A DNA stretch of 64,000 bases, from contig NZ_MZGT01000015.1 of NCBI RefSeq assembly GCF_002029255.1, forward strand, positions 1 through 64,000. The letters are read 5' to 3'. Source of the DNA: Clostridium chromiireducens (GTDB taxonomy: Bacteria > Bacillota > Clostridia > Clostridiales > Clostridiaceae). The position numbers were made by a program, and so were the translations under genes. The stretch's first letter is position 1. Each line of letters begins with the position of its first letter. Below are positions 9,494-17,930 of the stretch, in pieces. Under the pieces are notes generated by a model. It was not told the origin of the DNA. It saw only the letters and a list, made by a program, of their open reading frames with translations, and ran no database searches.

Positions 9494-10366
9494 ATGGGGA
9501 ATTTTGATCACCTTGCGAAGACTCATCCATGTTTAGGTGGGGAAGCACATTTTAAATATGGGAGGATACACTTACCAGTGAGTCCTTCATGTAACATACA
9601 ATGTAAGTTTTGTAGAAGGGGATTCAATAAATCAGAGGTGCGCCCAGGAGTAAGTTCATTATTACTTACTCCAGAGCAAGCAGTAGAAACAGTTAAAAAA
9701 GCATTAACTTTATGCCCTGAAATAAGTGTTGTTGGAATTGCAGGTCCAGGAGATACGCTTGCCACTGATCACGCTCTTGAAACCTTTAGACTAGTAAAGA
9801 AGGAGTTCCCGCATCTTATTAACTGCTTAAGTACCAATGGGCTAAGATTAGCAGAAAAGGCTGAAAAGATTGTTGAAGCTGGAGTTGAGACAATAACTGT
9901 TACTGTTAATGCAATTGATCCAAAGATTCAAAAAGATATATGCTCATTTGTAATTGATGGAGATGGTAAAAGACTAGAAGGAGAAGAAGGTGCAAAGATA
10001 TTAATTGACGCACAACTTAGAGGTATTAAAAAAATCAGCGAATTAGGAGTTATAGTTAAAATAAATAGTGTGCTAATTCCAGGTGTCAATGATAAACATA
10101 TCAAGGAAATAGCAAAAGTAACTAAAGAGCTAGGAGCATCAATATTAAATATAATTCCTTTAATACCGCAAAATGAACTTTCTCATCTTGAGGCACCATC
10201 ATGCATAATGCTTGATAAGTGCAGAGGAGAAGCAGGTGAATATCTTGATGTATTTAGACATTGCAAACATTGCAGGGCCGATGCTTGCGGAGTACCAGGA
10301 AAAAATCAAGATATACATGGTCAGTTATATGATAAAGAAGTGGTTGAAACTTTCTCCCATGGCTAA
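9494..10366 (+). CDS. marB: NifB-like radical SAM protein, probable MarB
   Basis: This 290-residue radical SAM enzyme has the CX3CX2C motif CNIQCKFC at C33, C37 and C40. The N-terminal HPCLGGEAHFKYGRIHLPVSP is a NifB hallmark. A C-terminal cysteine set (CRGEAGEYLDVFRHCKHCRADACG) is also NifB-like. It would build the carbide-type iron-sulfur core of the MarDK cofactor from SAM and Fe-S clusters. The start at 9494 is chosen from the family N-terminus and GGAAGTG upstream. The frame is open for 17 more codons. No fused NifX domain is present. Confidence 0.82.
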   Translation: MGNFDHLAKTHPCLGGEAHFKYGRIHLPVSPSCNIQCKFCRRGFNKSEVRPGVSSLLLTPEQAVETVKKALTLCPEISVVGIAGPGDTLATDHALETFRLVKKEFPHLINCLSTNGLRLAEKAEKIVEAGVETITVTVNAIDPKIQKDICSFVIDGDGKRLEGEEGAKILIDAQLRGIKKISELGVIVKINSVLIPGVNDKHIKEIAKVTKELGASILNIIPLIPQNELSHLEAPSCIMLDKCRGEAGEYLDVFRHCKHCRADACGVPGKNQDIHGQLYDKEVVETFSHG

Positions 10367-10458
10367 AGAATTAGTTGTTGGGATTAAATGGAAAAATGAT
10401 AAATGTCCATAAAAAAGGACTACGTTGAGAGAAGAAATAATAATATTTTGTTTATCCT

Positions 10459-10472
10459 AAAACACAGTAAAC
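10459..10472 (+). promoter_or_regulatory. Candidate operator, copy 2
   Basis: AAAACACAGTAAAC is identical over 14 bases to the site at the marD promoter. It lies 127 bases before mccB in the intergenic region. GTTTA at 10450-10454 and TAAAC at the end of the site form a spaced inverted repeat. Confidence 0.4.
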
Positions 10473-10598
10473 AAATAAGAATAATGTGAGTAATATATAG
10501 TAATTAATATTTATAATTATAGAAAAACTTTGATATATATAAAATAAATGATGGTGTAGAATACTTTGCACTAGTGTAACTTTAAGGAGGAAAGAAAA

Positions 10599-11759
10599 AT
10601 GAAAATAGAATCATTATTAGTTCATGGAGCTATTGATGGAGATGAAACAACAGGATCAGTAAATGTTCCTATATATCAAACTTCCACATATAAGCAAGAG
10701 GAATTAGGTAAAACTAAAGGATATGAATATTCAAGAACAGGAAATCCAACAAGAGAGGCATTAGAAAAAACTATTGCTTTGTTGGAAAGTGGAAGTGGTG
10801 GACTTGCATTTAGCAGCGGAATGGCTGCTATTACAGCAGTTTTATCTTTATTTCATAGTGGTGATAAGGTAGTAATTCCAAGTAATCTTTATGGAGGTAC
10901 CTTTAGAGTAATTGATAAAGTATTTAAGAATTTTAATCTTCAATATGAGATAGTTGATTTTTCTAGATTAAATGATGTGAAAAGAATTCTAGAAAGTGGT
11001 AAGGATAACTCAAGTATTAAGGCCGTTTTTATTGAAACGCCAACAAATCCACTTATGGATATTACTGATATCAAAGAGGTCAGTAAACTTGCAAAGGAAT
11101 ATGGTGTTCTTACTGTTGTTGATAACACATTTATGTCACCATATTTGCAAAGACCTTTAGAGTTTGGCGCCGACATTGTTGTTCATAGTGCTACTAAATA
11201 TTTAGGCGGTCATAGTAATGTGGTGGCTGGATTAATAGCTGTAAATAATGAGGAGCTTTGGGACAAGTTGCATTTTATTCAAAATTCAACTGGTGGAGTA
11301 CTTGGGCCATTTGATTCATTTATATTGCTTCAAGGAATAAAAACTTTAGGTGTTAGATTAGATAGACACAATGAAAATGCAGAAAAGATAGCACAAGTTT
11401 TGTCAGAAAGTGAATATGTTGAAAAAATTTATTATCCAGGAATAAAGGATTCAAAAGGATATGAAATTCATAAGAAACAAGCATCAGGGTTTGGTGGAGT
11501 ATTATCTTTTGTTATAAATGAAAAAATTGATTACAAAAAGTTTTTAAGTTCTTTAAGGCTGATAACCCTAGGAGAAAGCCTAGGTGGAGTAGAATCCTTA
11601 ATATGCCATCCAGCTAGCATGACTCATGCTGCAATTCCATATAAAATAAGGCAGGAGGTTGGAATTGTTGATAATTTAGTAAGGTTATCAGTAGGAATAG
11701 AAAATATTGATGACCTAATTCAGGACTTAAACAATGCATTTAAGGAGAGTTTAGTATGA
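10599..11759 (+). CDS. mccB: Cystathionine gamma-lyase / cystathionine gamma-synthase family (MccB-like)
   Basis: This 386-residue PLP enzyme of the Cys/Met family has the PLP lysine at about K200 in VVHSATKYLGGHSNVVAG. Its length and tail (GESLGGVESLICHPASMTHA...LVRLSVGIENIDDLIQDL) fit cystathionine lyase/synthase rather than MetY. Pairing with a CBS/CysK-type gene by a 4-base overlap copies the Bacillus mccA-mccB reverse trans-sulfuration pair. The likely role is splitting cystathionine to cysteine. Cystathionine beta-lyase or gamma-synthase activity cannot be excluded from sequence. Confidence 0.8.
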   Translation: MKIESLLVHGAIDGDETTGSVNVPIYQTSTYKQEELGKTKGYEYSRTGNPTREALEKTIALLESGSGGLAFSSGMAAITAVLSLFHSGDKVVIPSNLYGGTFRVIDKVFKNFNLQYEIVDFSRLNDVKRILESGKDNSSIKAVFIETPTNPLMDITDIKEVSKLAKEYGVLTVVDNTFMSPYLQRPLEFGADIVVHSATKYLGGHSNVVAGLIAVNNEELWDKLHFIQNSTGGVLGPFDSFILLQGIKTLGVRLDRHNENAEKIAQVLSESEYVEKIYYPGIKDSKGYEIHKKQASGFGGVLSFVINEKIDYKKFLSSLRLITLGESLGGVESLICHPASMTHAAIPYKIRQEVGIVDNLVRLSVGIENIDDLIQDLNNAFKESLV

Positions 11760-12670
11760 ATTACGTAAGTGATGTAAAAGAACTTATAGGAAATACACCA
11801 TTAATAAGACTTACGCATATCAGTGTGAATGAAAATGTTAATATATTTGCTAAGCTAGAGTGCTTCAATCCAGGAGGAAGTGTGAAAGATAGGATTGGTG
11901 TAGCAATGATTGAAGGTGCTGAAAAAAAAGGAATCCTAAAAAAGGGAAATACAATAATTGACGCAACAGCAGGGAATACTGGCCTTGGGATAGCACTTGC
12001 TGCAATTAACAGAGGTTATAATATTATTTTCGTAGTGCCAACAAAATTTTCAATAGAAAAGCAAAAGCTAATGAAAGCATTGGGAGCAAATATTATTAAT
12101 ACTCCAGATGAAGATGGAATGCTTGGTGCAATAAATAAAGCAAATGAATTGTTAAAAGAGATTCCTAGTAGTGTAAGTTTAGGTCAATTTGAAAATGCAG
12201 ATAATCCTTTAGCCCATTATGAAACAACAGGTCCTGAAATATATAAAGCTTTAGAGGGTAATATAAATTATTTTGTTGCAGGAGCAGGAAGTGGAGGGAC
12301 TTTTACAGGAATTGTTAAATATCTAAAGGAAAAGGATGAAAATATCAAGGGAGTGTTAGCAGATCCAGAAGGTTCAACTATGGTAGGTGGAGAGCATAAG
12401 AGTTATAAAATAGAGGGGATAGGAAATGATTTTGTTCCTAAAACAATGGATATATCTTTAGTTGATAAAGTTATAAAGGTTAATGATGATGAAGCTTTTA
12501 AGACTGTAAAGTTACTAGCTAAAAAAGAAGGCTTAATAGTAGGATCATCATCTGGAGCAATACTTGCGGCAGCATTAAAATTATCTGAGGAAATAGATAG
12601 TGGAAATATAGTTGTTGTTTTTCCTGATAGAGGAGATAGATATCTAAGTACAACATTATTTGATGATTAA
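11756..12670 (+). CDS. mccA: Cysteine synthase / cystathionine beta-synthase-type PLP enzyme (MccA-like)
   Basis: This 304-residue fold-type II PLP enzyme has K44 in GGSVKDRIG and the substrate loop TAGNTGLG. The phosphate-binding region is GAGSGGTFTG. Relatives condense O-acetylserine with sulfide (CysK) or homocysteine with activated serine (MccA). The overlap with the cystathionine lyase gene favours MccA, so the pair would convert methionine-derived homocysteine to cysteine. CysK activity remains possible. It is the last intact gene of the sulfur cluster. Confidence 0.78.
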   Translation: MNYVSDVKELIGNTPLIRLTHISVNENVNIFAKLECFNPGGSVKDRIGVAMIEGAEKKGILKKGNTIIDATAGNTGLGIALAAINRGYNIIFVVPTKFSIEKQKLMKALGANIINTPDEDGMLGAINKANELLKEIPSSVSLGQFENADNPLAHYETTGPEIYKALEGNINYFVAGAGSGGTFTGIVKYLKEKDENIKGVLADPEGSTMVGGEHKSYKIEGIGNDFVPKTMDISLVDKVIKVNDDEAFKTVKLLAKKEGLIVGSSSGAILAAALKLSEEIDSGNIVVVFPDRGDRYLSTTLFDD

Positions 12671-12797
12671 GTAATAAAACTGAATTGATGAGATATGGGA
12701 ACAAGATATATAAGGATAAGATCTTAAATTTACATTTTGAATGGGATAAAACTTGATTATGATAATTTTATTAACAAAGTTGACTAGAAAACTAGAG

Positions 12798-12845
12798 ACT
12801 GGGTTTCTTAATTTATACATTAGTATATAAGGAACTCAGTTTTAT
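12798..12845 (+). terminator. Terminator-like hairpin after mccA
   Basis: ACTGGGTTTCTTA (12798-12810) pairs with TAAGGAACTCAGT (12828-12840), allowing wobble pairs, and TTTAT follows. It ends the sulfur operon and precedes the decayed nitrogenase-like fragment. Confidence 0.55.
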
Positions 12846-12882
12846 CACTTTATGAAATAAAATTTTAGGAGGTATTGAATAA

Positions 12883-13135
12883 ATGGCACAAAAAAAATAA
12901 ATCTGGATATCCTATAGGACAATTATTGAAACAAACAGACTTCGGACATAAACCGCCTATTATTTTTGGAACTACATGGGAAAGAGATATAGCCAAGTAA
13001 CTAAAGGGAGCTATCATTGAAGTAGGTTTTCCGGCATCTTATGAAGTTGTATTAGCAAGAACTTATGTTGGATATAAAGGAGCTCTTAATTTGTTAGAGA
13101 AGATCTATACTACCGCAATTAGTGCAAGTGCATAG
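12883..13135 (+). pseudogene. Decayed C-terminal fragment of a nitrogenase component 1-type protein
   Basis: After TTAGGAGG and a short ATG reading frame that stops at once, the frame starting near 12899 reads PPIIFGTTWERDIAK, an in-frame TAA at 12998, then GAIIEVGFPASYEVVLART and VGYKGALNLLEKIY. This is the shape of the last ~70 residues of NifK/NifD-family proteins and resembles the C-terminus of MarK at low identity. The frameshift and stop mark it as a remnant. It appears to derive from a different component-1 paralogue, not from a recent marK duplication. Confidence 0.7.
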
Positions 13136-13251
13136 ATTTCTATAATAGCAATTTTATATTTAGGAAACAGTGGCAGTTAAAATATTAATCATAAAAAATA
13201 AAAAAATGCAAAAAATATGTATCATAGTAAAACGAAAAAAGGATGATACTT

Positions 13252-13890
13252 ATGAAGGCTTATAAAATTAAAATTACGCTAGAAGATAGTGAACCAGTGA
13301 TTTGGAGAAGAATAATAGTTCCAGAAGAAATTACTTTCAAAAAATTACATGAGATAATTCAAATATCAATGGGATGGAAAGATCAACACATGTATGACTT
13401 TGAATTAAAAGAGGAAAAACTAAGAATTACTTGCGATGATGAAGCCATTGCTGAATATGAATTTTATTCTAGAAGAAAATTAACTGAAAAAAATGATCCT
13501 CATGGTTTTATTGCTGATATGCTGAAAATTGAACCTAAATTTAGTCATAAAGTTAAGATAGATAAATATTTTGCGAAGGAAAGAAATATTAGATATATAT
13601 ATGATTTTGGAGACTATTGGAAACATAATATCCTTGTAGAGGAAATCTTAGAAAACTATGAGAACAGCCATCCATTATGTATTGAAGGTGAAGGAGCATG
13701 CCCGCCTGAAGATGTTGGAGGAATAGTCGGATATATTGAATTTCAGGAAATAATAAAAGATAAGAACCATCCACAATATTCAGATTTAAAAGAATGGGTA
13801 GATAAGCAAGGCTACAATAACACATTTAATATTGATGCAACCAACAAACTATTAGCAAAGATAATTACATTGAAAAAAATTATAGAATAG
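13252..13890 (+). CDS. Plasmid pRiA4b ORF-3 family protein
   Basis: This 212-residue protein matches the pRiA4b ORF-3-like family. It has YKIKITLEDSEPVIWRRIIVP at the N-terminus, LHEIIQISMGW, then YIYDFGDYWKHNILVEEI and GEGACPPEDVGGIVGY. The family has no established biochemical function. The ATG at 13252 is preferred over the in-frame ATG at 13243, because AAAAAGGATG gives proper spacing. A strong terminator follows. No functional link to its neighbours is visible. Confidence 0.8.
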   Translation: MKAYKIKITLEDSEPVIWRRIIVPEEITFKKLHEIIQISMGWKDQHMYDFELKEEKLRITCDDEAIAEYEFYSRRKLTEKNDPHGFIADMLKIEPKFSHKVKIDKYFAKERNIRYIYDFGDYWKHNILVEEILENYENSHPLCIEGEGACPPEDVGGIVGYIEFQEIIKDKNHPQYSDLKEWVDKQGYNNTFNIDATNKLLAKIITLKKIIE

Positions 13891-13901
13891 AATTGTACTT
13901 A

Positions 13902-13936
13902 AAATACTTCTGAAAATAAATTTCAGAAGTATTTTT
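13902..13936 (+). terminator. Intrinsic terminator
   Basis: AAATACTTCTGAAA and TTTCAGAAGTATTT form a 14-bp stem with a five-base loop, ending in a T run. It follows the pRiA4b ORF-3-like gene. Confidence 0.85.
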
Positions 13937-14235
13937 ATAAAACTAGCATTTATAAAATGTAATTTTTGATTTTTAGACAAATCTAGTAAATAAAAGATCA
14001 CAATAAAGATGAAAATAGAATTAACAGAATACATACAAACATAATTTTATATGTTATTATTATTAATATATTTTTACATAATTACGAAATACATGAAGAC
14101 TATAAATGATAAGGGGTAATTTGTAAAAGGAGATATAACAATTTATAGAGTTATAAACAATAATTATAGGATATTTAGAATTGATAAAATTATAAGACAA
14201 GCTAAAAGAAGTAATAATAAAAGGAGTAACAGAAT

Positions 14236-15276
14236 ATGGTCAAAAAATTAGTTTGTGGTCTACTTATTGCAGTATCTATAATTACAGGCCTTCCTATGGG
14301 AGTATCAGCAGAATGGAAACATGATAATTCTGGATGGAAATATACTGATGGAAATTCTTATTCAGATGGATGGAAACAGATAAATGGATCATGGTATTAT
14401 TTTGGGAATGATGGATATATGCAGAAAGGGTGGGTGCTAGATAAGGCATGGTGGTATTATCTACAAGATAGTGGTGCAATGGCTACAGGAAAATTATCTA
14501 TAGGTAATAAAACCTATGAATTTGATAATAATGGACGATGGATAAATAATTCAATATATAGTGGAAGTACATCTACAAATACGGAAGGTGCAAGTAAGCC
14601 TCCATCACAAGAAAAATTTGAATCAGCTCCTGATTTTAGCTGGGTTAATGATGATGGAAATACTTATTTTAAAATAACAGAAGATTATTATGTACACGGT
14701 GCATGGAACATTGATGGAAATATATATGTATTTGATAAAAATGGAGTAATGCAAAAGGGCGAGTACACTGCATTAGATGGGAAAAAATATCTTTTTGGGG
14801 ATGATGGCAGGTTTATAAAAGGAATCACTAATCCACAATATAAATTATGGGTTGCTGGAGCAATAACAACTAAATCAAATACAGATAATTTAGGAGTAAA
14901 ATTAGATGATAGCAATATGATGAATATAACGGATACTTATTCAGAGGATAGTGAGAATGGAAGCCAGATAAATGAAACTCAATCTAAAGCAACGGTCGAA
15001 GGAAGAACATTGAATTGTAAAGTTGGGCAATATATTAATCTAGGAACAATTAAAGTAAGCAGCGCGGATACTGAAAAGTCATCTTTTCCTAATTTGATTA
15101 TAATATCAAGCAGCACTGATAGTAGTATTGCTTACTCAGCAGTTGATATAAGTTTGGAGGATGGATATTTTAGGCATGTTACCCCACAAATTGCAGGATT
15201 AAAACCTGGAAAGGTAACAGTTTCTGTATATATTAATGGGACAACAACTTCATATGATGTAGTTGTAACTGAATAA
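14236..15276 (+). CDS. Secreted choline-binding-repeat (cell wall-binding) protein
   Basis: This 346-residue protein has a signal peptide (KKLVCGLLIAVSIITGLPMGVSA). Aromatic-glycine repeats of the CW_binding_1 type follow (GWKYTDGNSYSDGWKQINGSW and similar) at about 25-105 and 150-205. The C-terminal ~110 residues look like an all-beta, Ig-like domain (VSSADTEK..., AGLKPGKVTVSVYINGTT). No catalytic domain is seen, so it is probably a surface or matrix protein held by choline or teichoic acid residues. It starts at ATG behind AAAAGGAG and is monocistronic. Confidence 0.78.
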   Translation: MVKKLVCGLLIAVSIITGLPMGVSAEWKHDNSGWKYTDGNSYSDGWKQINGSWYYFGNDGYMQKGWVLDKAWWYYLQDSGAMATGKLSIGNKTYEFDNNGRWINNSIYSGSTSTNTEGASKPPSQEKFESAPDFSWVNDDGNTYFKITEDYYVHGAWNIDGNIYVFDKNGVMQKGEYTALDGKKYLFGDDGRFIKGITNPQYKLWVAGAITTKSNTDNLGVKLDDSNMMNITDTYSEDSENGSQINETQSKATVEGRTLNCKVGQYINLGTIKVSSADTEKSSFPNLIIISSSTDSSIAYSAVDISLEDGYFRHVTPQIAGLKPGKVTVSVYINGTTTSYDVVVTE

Positions 15277-15311
15277 GATGTTCTTTATTTTTATCTTAAA
15301 TTATGACTGAA

Positions 15312-15355
15312 AAAACAGGTAATCTAATTGAAGATTAATTTAGATCACCTGTTTT
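15312..15355. terminator. Bidirectional terminator between convergent genes
   Basis: AAAACAGGT..ATCTAA pairs with TTAGAT.CACCTGTTTT, with A and T runs on the two sides. It serves the choline-binding gene on + and the PadR gene on -. Confidence 0.8.
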
Positions 15356-15380
15356 ATATTTTATTTTCAAATGATTCAAT

Positions 15381-15956
15381 TTATTTAAATGGATTTTCCT
15401 CAAAAATATTAGATATATTACCGTTGGAATATAAGCTATAAACCCATTGACACCATTCCATTCCCCATTTTGAATCACCTAAAATTTTGTTAAGTATTAC
15501 AAACCTTCCGAAATAACCTGAGTCAGTGGAGAGAAGCTCTTTTCCACTTTCTTTTTTAAGGTCTTCAATCTTTTGTTTATAAGTTAAAAACTTATTAGAG
15601 TACATTTCTTCTCGAGCTTTGATTATTTGCATGGCTTTCTCTTTATCTAGTATATGTAAACAGTATGTCTTGAGCAGCATTTCATCTTTTGTAACTGGTT
15701 CTGATGTAACTTCTTCAAGCCACTTTTTGGTGGCTTCAAGCCCTTTATTTGTTGGTGTGTAAATTTTTTTGTCAGGTTTACCAGATTGCTGCACTAATCT
15801 AAATTCTACATATCCATCTTCTTCTAGTTTTGCTAGTAATGGATATATGTGGCTATGCCTAGTATGCCAGAATAAATTCATTTTTGATGTTAAGTCATAA
15901 CCTGACATTGACTGATTTGCTAAAAAGCCCAAAAGGCCATAAGATAACGTATTCAT
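15381..15956 (-). CDS. PadR family transcriptional regulator
   Basis: This 191-residue protein has an N-terminal PadR winged-helix domain (LSYGLLGFLANQSMSGYDLT ... HIYPLLAKLEEDGYVE) and a long C-terminal Vir-type helical domain. The start at 15956 follows AAGGAGAG. A further upstream in-frame start would cover the operator and is unlikely. It is divergent from an MFS drug exporter and faces two identical palindromes. The likely role is repression of the exporter and itself until a toxic ligand binds. Confidence 0.87.
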   Translation of the reverse strand: MNTLSYGLLGFLANQSMSGYDLTSKMNLFWHTRHSHIYPLLAKLEEDGYVEFRLVQQSGKPDKKIYTPTNKGLEATKKWLEEVTSEPVTKDEMLLKTYCLHILDKEKAMQIIKAREEMYSNKFLTYKQKIEDLKKESGKELLSTDSGYFGRFVILNKILGDSKWGMEWCQWVYSLYSNGNISNIFEENPFK

Positions 15957-15969
15957 AATATCTCTCCTT

Positions 15970-15989
15970 ATATGTCCAAATTGACATAT
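15970..15989. promoter_or_regulatory. PadR operator, copy 1
   Basis: ATATGTCCAAATTGACATAT contains the arms ATATGTC and GACATAT around a six-base centre. It lies next to the ribosome site of padR. Confidence 0.65.
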
Positions 15990-16018
15990 CAATTTTGTAG
16001 TAGTAATATATTTATATT

Positions 16019-16038
16019 ATATGTCCAAATTGACATAT
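16019..16038. promoter_or_regulatory. PadR operator, copy 2
   Basis: This is a perfect 20-bp copy of the operator at 15970-15989, with centres 49 bp apart. It lies in the leader or promoter region of the MFS gene. Confidence 0.65.
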
Positions 16039-16090
16039 AGGCAATTGATATAAATTACGAAACGGAAATTGAGGAGGAGTTAAGAAAGTT

Positions 16091-17545
16091 ATGCAAGAAG
16101 AAAAGGGACCTTTTTGGTCGGTAATGTTCGCAATATTTTTAGGAGTATTTTTAGGTACTTTTAATATGAGTGCAATTAATATTGCCTTGCCTATATTTAT
16201 ACAAAGTTTCAATACAGATTTAGATTCTGTAAAATGGATATTAACTGGATTTATGCTTGCTACAGGGGTAGCGTGTCCTTTAGCTGGGTATTTGGGTGAA
16301 AAATTTAGTTATAAAAAATTATATTTATTTGCACTTATTGGATTTACTTTCGCAGCAATATTATGTGCTCTATCCTTTAATATAGTTATGCTTGTTGCAT
16401 TTCGGGTTGTGCAAGGTTTATTTAGTGGATTAATTATACCAACAACAATGACTATTATCTATCAAGTTATTTCAAGAAAAAAACATGCTTTTGCTATAAG
16501 TCTATGGAGTATGGCATCAATGCTTGCCCCCGCACTTGGCCCAACTTTAAGTGGATGGTTAGTTCAATATTATAGCTGGAAATCAATTTTTTTAGTAAAT
16601 ATACCTATTGGAATTATAGCTATTATTTTAGTAGCTCGCTTTATACCACAATATAATTTATCGAAAGTTAATTCATTTGATTTTATAGGATTTAGCACAG
16701 TTATTATTCTAAGTTTATCAATTTTGATAGCATTTAGTGAAGGTTCTATATGGGGATGGATATCTTTTAAAACAATTTCTTTAATTTTACTTGGGATTGC
16801 TTCTCTGACAGTATTTGTTTTTAGAGAAATTAAGATAAGCTCTCCAGCATTAAATATAAGAGTATTTAAATTTACTAAATATACTATAAGTGTAATCGCA
16901 GTAAGTATAGTGACTATTGGTTTGTATGCAGGAACTTTATTAATGCCATTATTTTTGCAAAATTCACAGCATCTATCTGCTTTAGATACAGGGCTTATTT
17001 TACTTCCACCATCATTAGCTATGGCACTTATGATGCCAATAGTAGGGACTTTATATAATCGTATTGATCCAAGAATTTTAATAGCACTTGGAATTTCGCT
17101 TATGGCTATAGGATCATGGAAGATGTCAAATTTATCACCGGACATTCCACATTCATACATAATATTTTGGATGACAATTAGGTATGTTGGAATTTCCTTT
17201 TCTACTATGCCAATAACAAATTCAGGAATGTCGATTATTCCAAGAACATTATCAGGACATGCTTCTTCAATTAATAATTGGTTGCGTCAAGTATCAAGTT
17301 CCTTGGCTATAGGTATATTTAGTTCAATACTTATTTCACGTATTCAGTTACATACAATAGCACTTAATAACAGTGATATAACTTACAGTTTGATTCAAGA
17401 AAAAGCGTATACAATGGGAATTAATGATGTATTTTTAATATCTACAATCATCATATTAGTTGGATTACCACTTAGCTTTATGTTAAAAAGGAATGCAATT
17501 ACCAAGGAAATTAGATCTGATGAGATGACATCGTTAGCAAATTAG
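16091..17545 (+). CDS. MFS transporter, DHA2 (14-TM drug:H+ antiporter) family
   Basis: This 484-residue, strongly hydrophobic protein has about 14 predicted membrane spans. DHA2 features are AINIALPIFIQSFNTDLDSVKWILTGF near the N-terminus and the motif C region ALGPTLSGWLVQYYSWKSIFLVNIPIG. It probably exports drugs or toxic organics across the plasma membrane. It starts with ATG after GAGGAGTT. Control by the divergent PadR protein is inferred from the two shared palindromes. Confidence 0.86.
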   Translation: MQEEKGPFWSVMFAIFLGVFLGTFNMSAINIALPIFIQSFNTDLDSVKWILTGFMLATGVACPLAGYLGEKFSYKKLYLFALIGFTFAAILCALSFNIVMLVAFRVVQGLFSGLIIPTTMTIIYQVISRKKHAFAISLWSMASMLAPALGPTLSGWLVQYYSWKSIFLVNIPIGIIAIILVARFIPQYNLSKVNSFDFIGFSTVIILSLSILIAFSEGSIWGWISFKTISLILLGIASLTVFVFREIKISSPALNIRVFKFTKYTISVIAVSIVTIGLYAGTLLMPLFLQNSQHLSALDTGLILLPPSLAMALMMPIVGTLYNRIDPRILIALGISLMAIGSWKMSNLSPDIPHSYIIFWMTIRYVGISFSTMPITNSGMSIIPRTLSGHASSINNWLRQVSSSLAIGIFSSILISRIQLHTIALNNSDITYSLIQEKAYTMGINDVFLISTIIILVGLPLSFMLKRNAITKEIRSDEMTSLAN

Positions 17546-17930
17546 TTACAAAAAAGAGCATAACAGAGTTTTTTGAATTTAATATAAAAGAAATATAAGT
17601 TTAGATTTAATACTTTTATAGTACCATTAGCTTTTGTAAATTATTTGATCATAATTAAAATGTAATGGCACAAATTTAATCAAATTTATGTTATAATCAA
17701 GAAAATAATAAAATTTTTATAAGAGCTTATATAGTATAGGCTCTTATTTTTATGCTAAATAGTAACTATAATGTATTTTATTAGAATATTTTAGTGTTTA
17801 TTGAATTATAGAAATAGGATATAATAAGATTATAAGTAAAATAATAGAGAAAAATAAATAGTTAAAGAAAAGGTAAAGCAATTAGAAGTAATTATTTTTG
17901 CATAGAGTAATTAGAGCGAAGGAGATAGAC
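17546..17930 (+). other. Intergenic region with promoter and repeated hairpin
   Basis: No gene is seen. TTATAAT near 17692-17698 is a good -10 element, and a strong hairpin (17719-17747) follows about 20 nt after the expected start. The hairpin block recurs at 54756-54792. The rest is AT-rich leader for the coiled-coil gene. Confidence 0.4.
17713..17749. repeat. 37-nt hairpin repeat, copy A
   Basis: ATTTTTATAAGAGCTTAT, eight variable bases, then GGCTCTTATTT. The arms ATAAGAGC and GGCTCTTAT pair. The copy at 54756-54792 matches in every position outside the loop. Confidence 0.55.

Noticed and set aside
10212-10412. 66-codon frame overlapping the end of the NifB-like gene
   Set aside because: It is a shadow in another frame of a conserved protein and has no ribosome site or family match.
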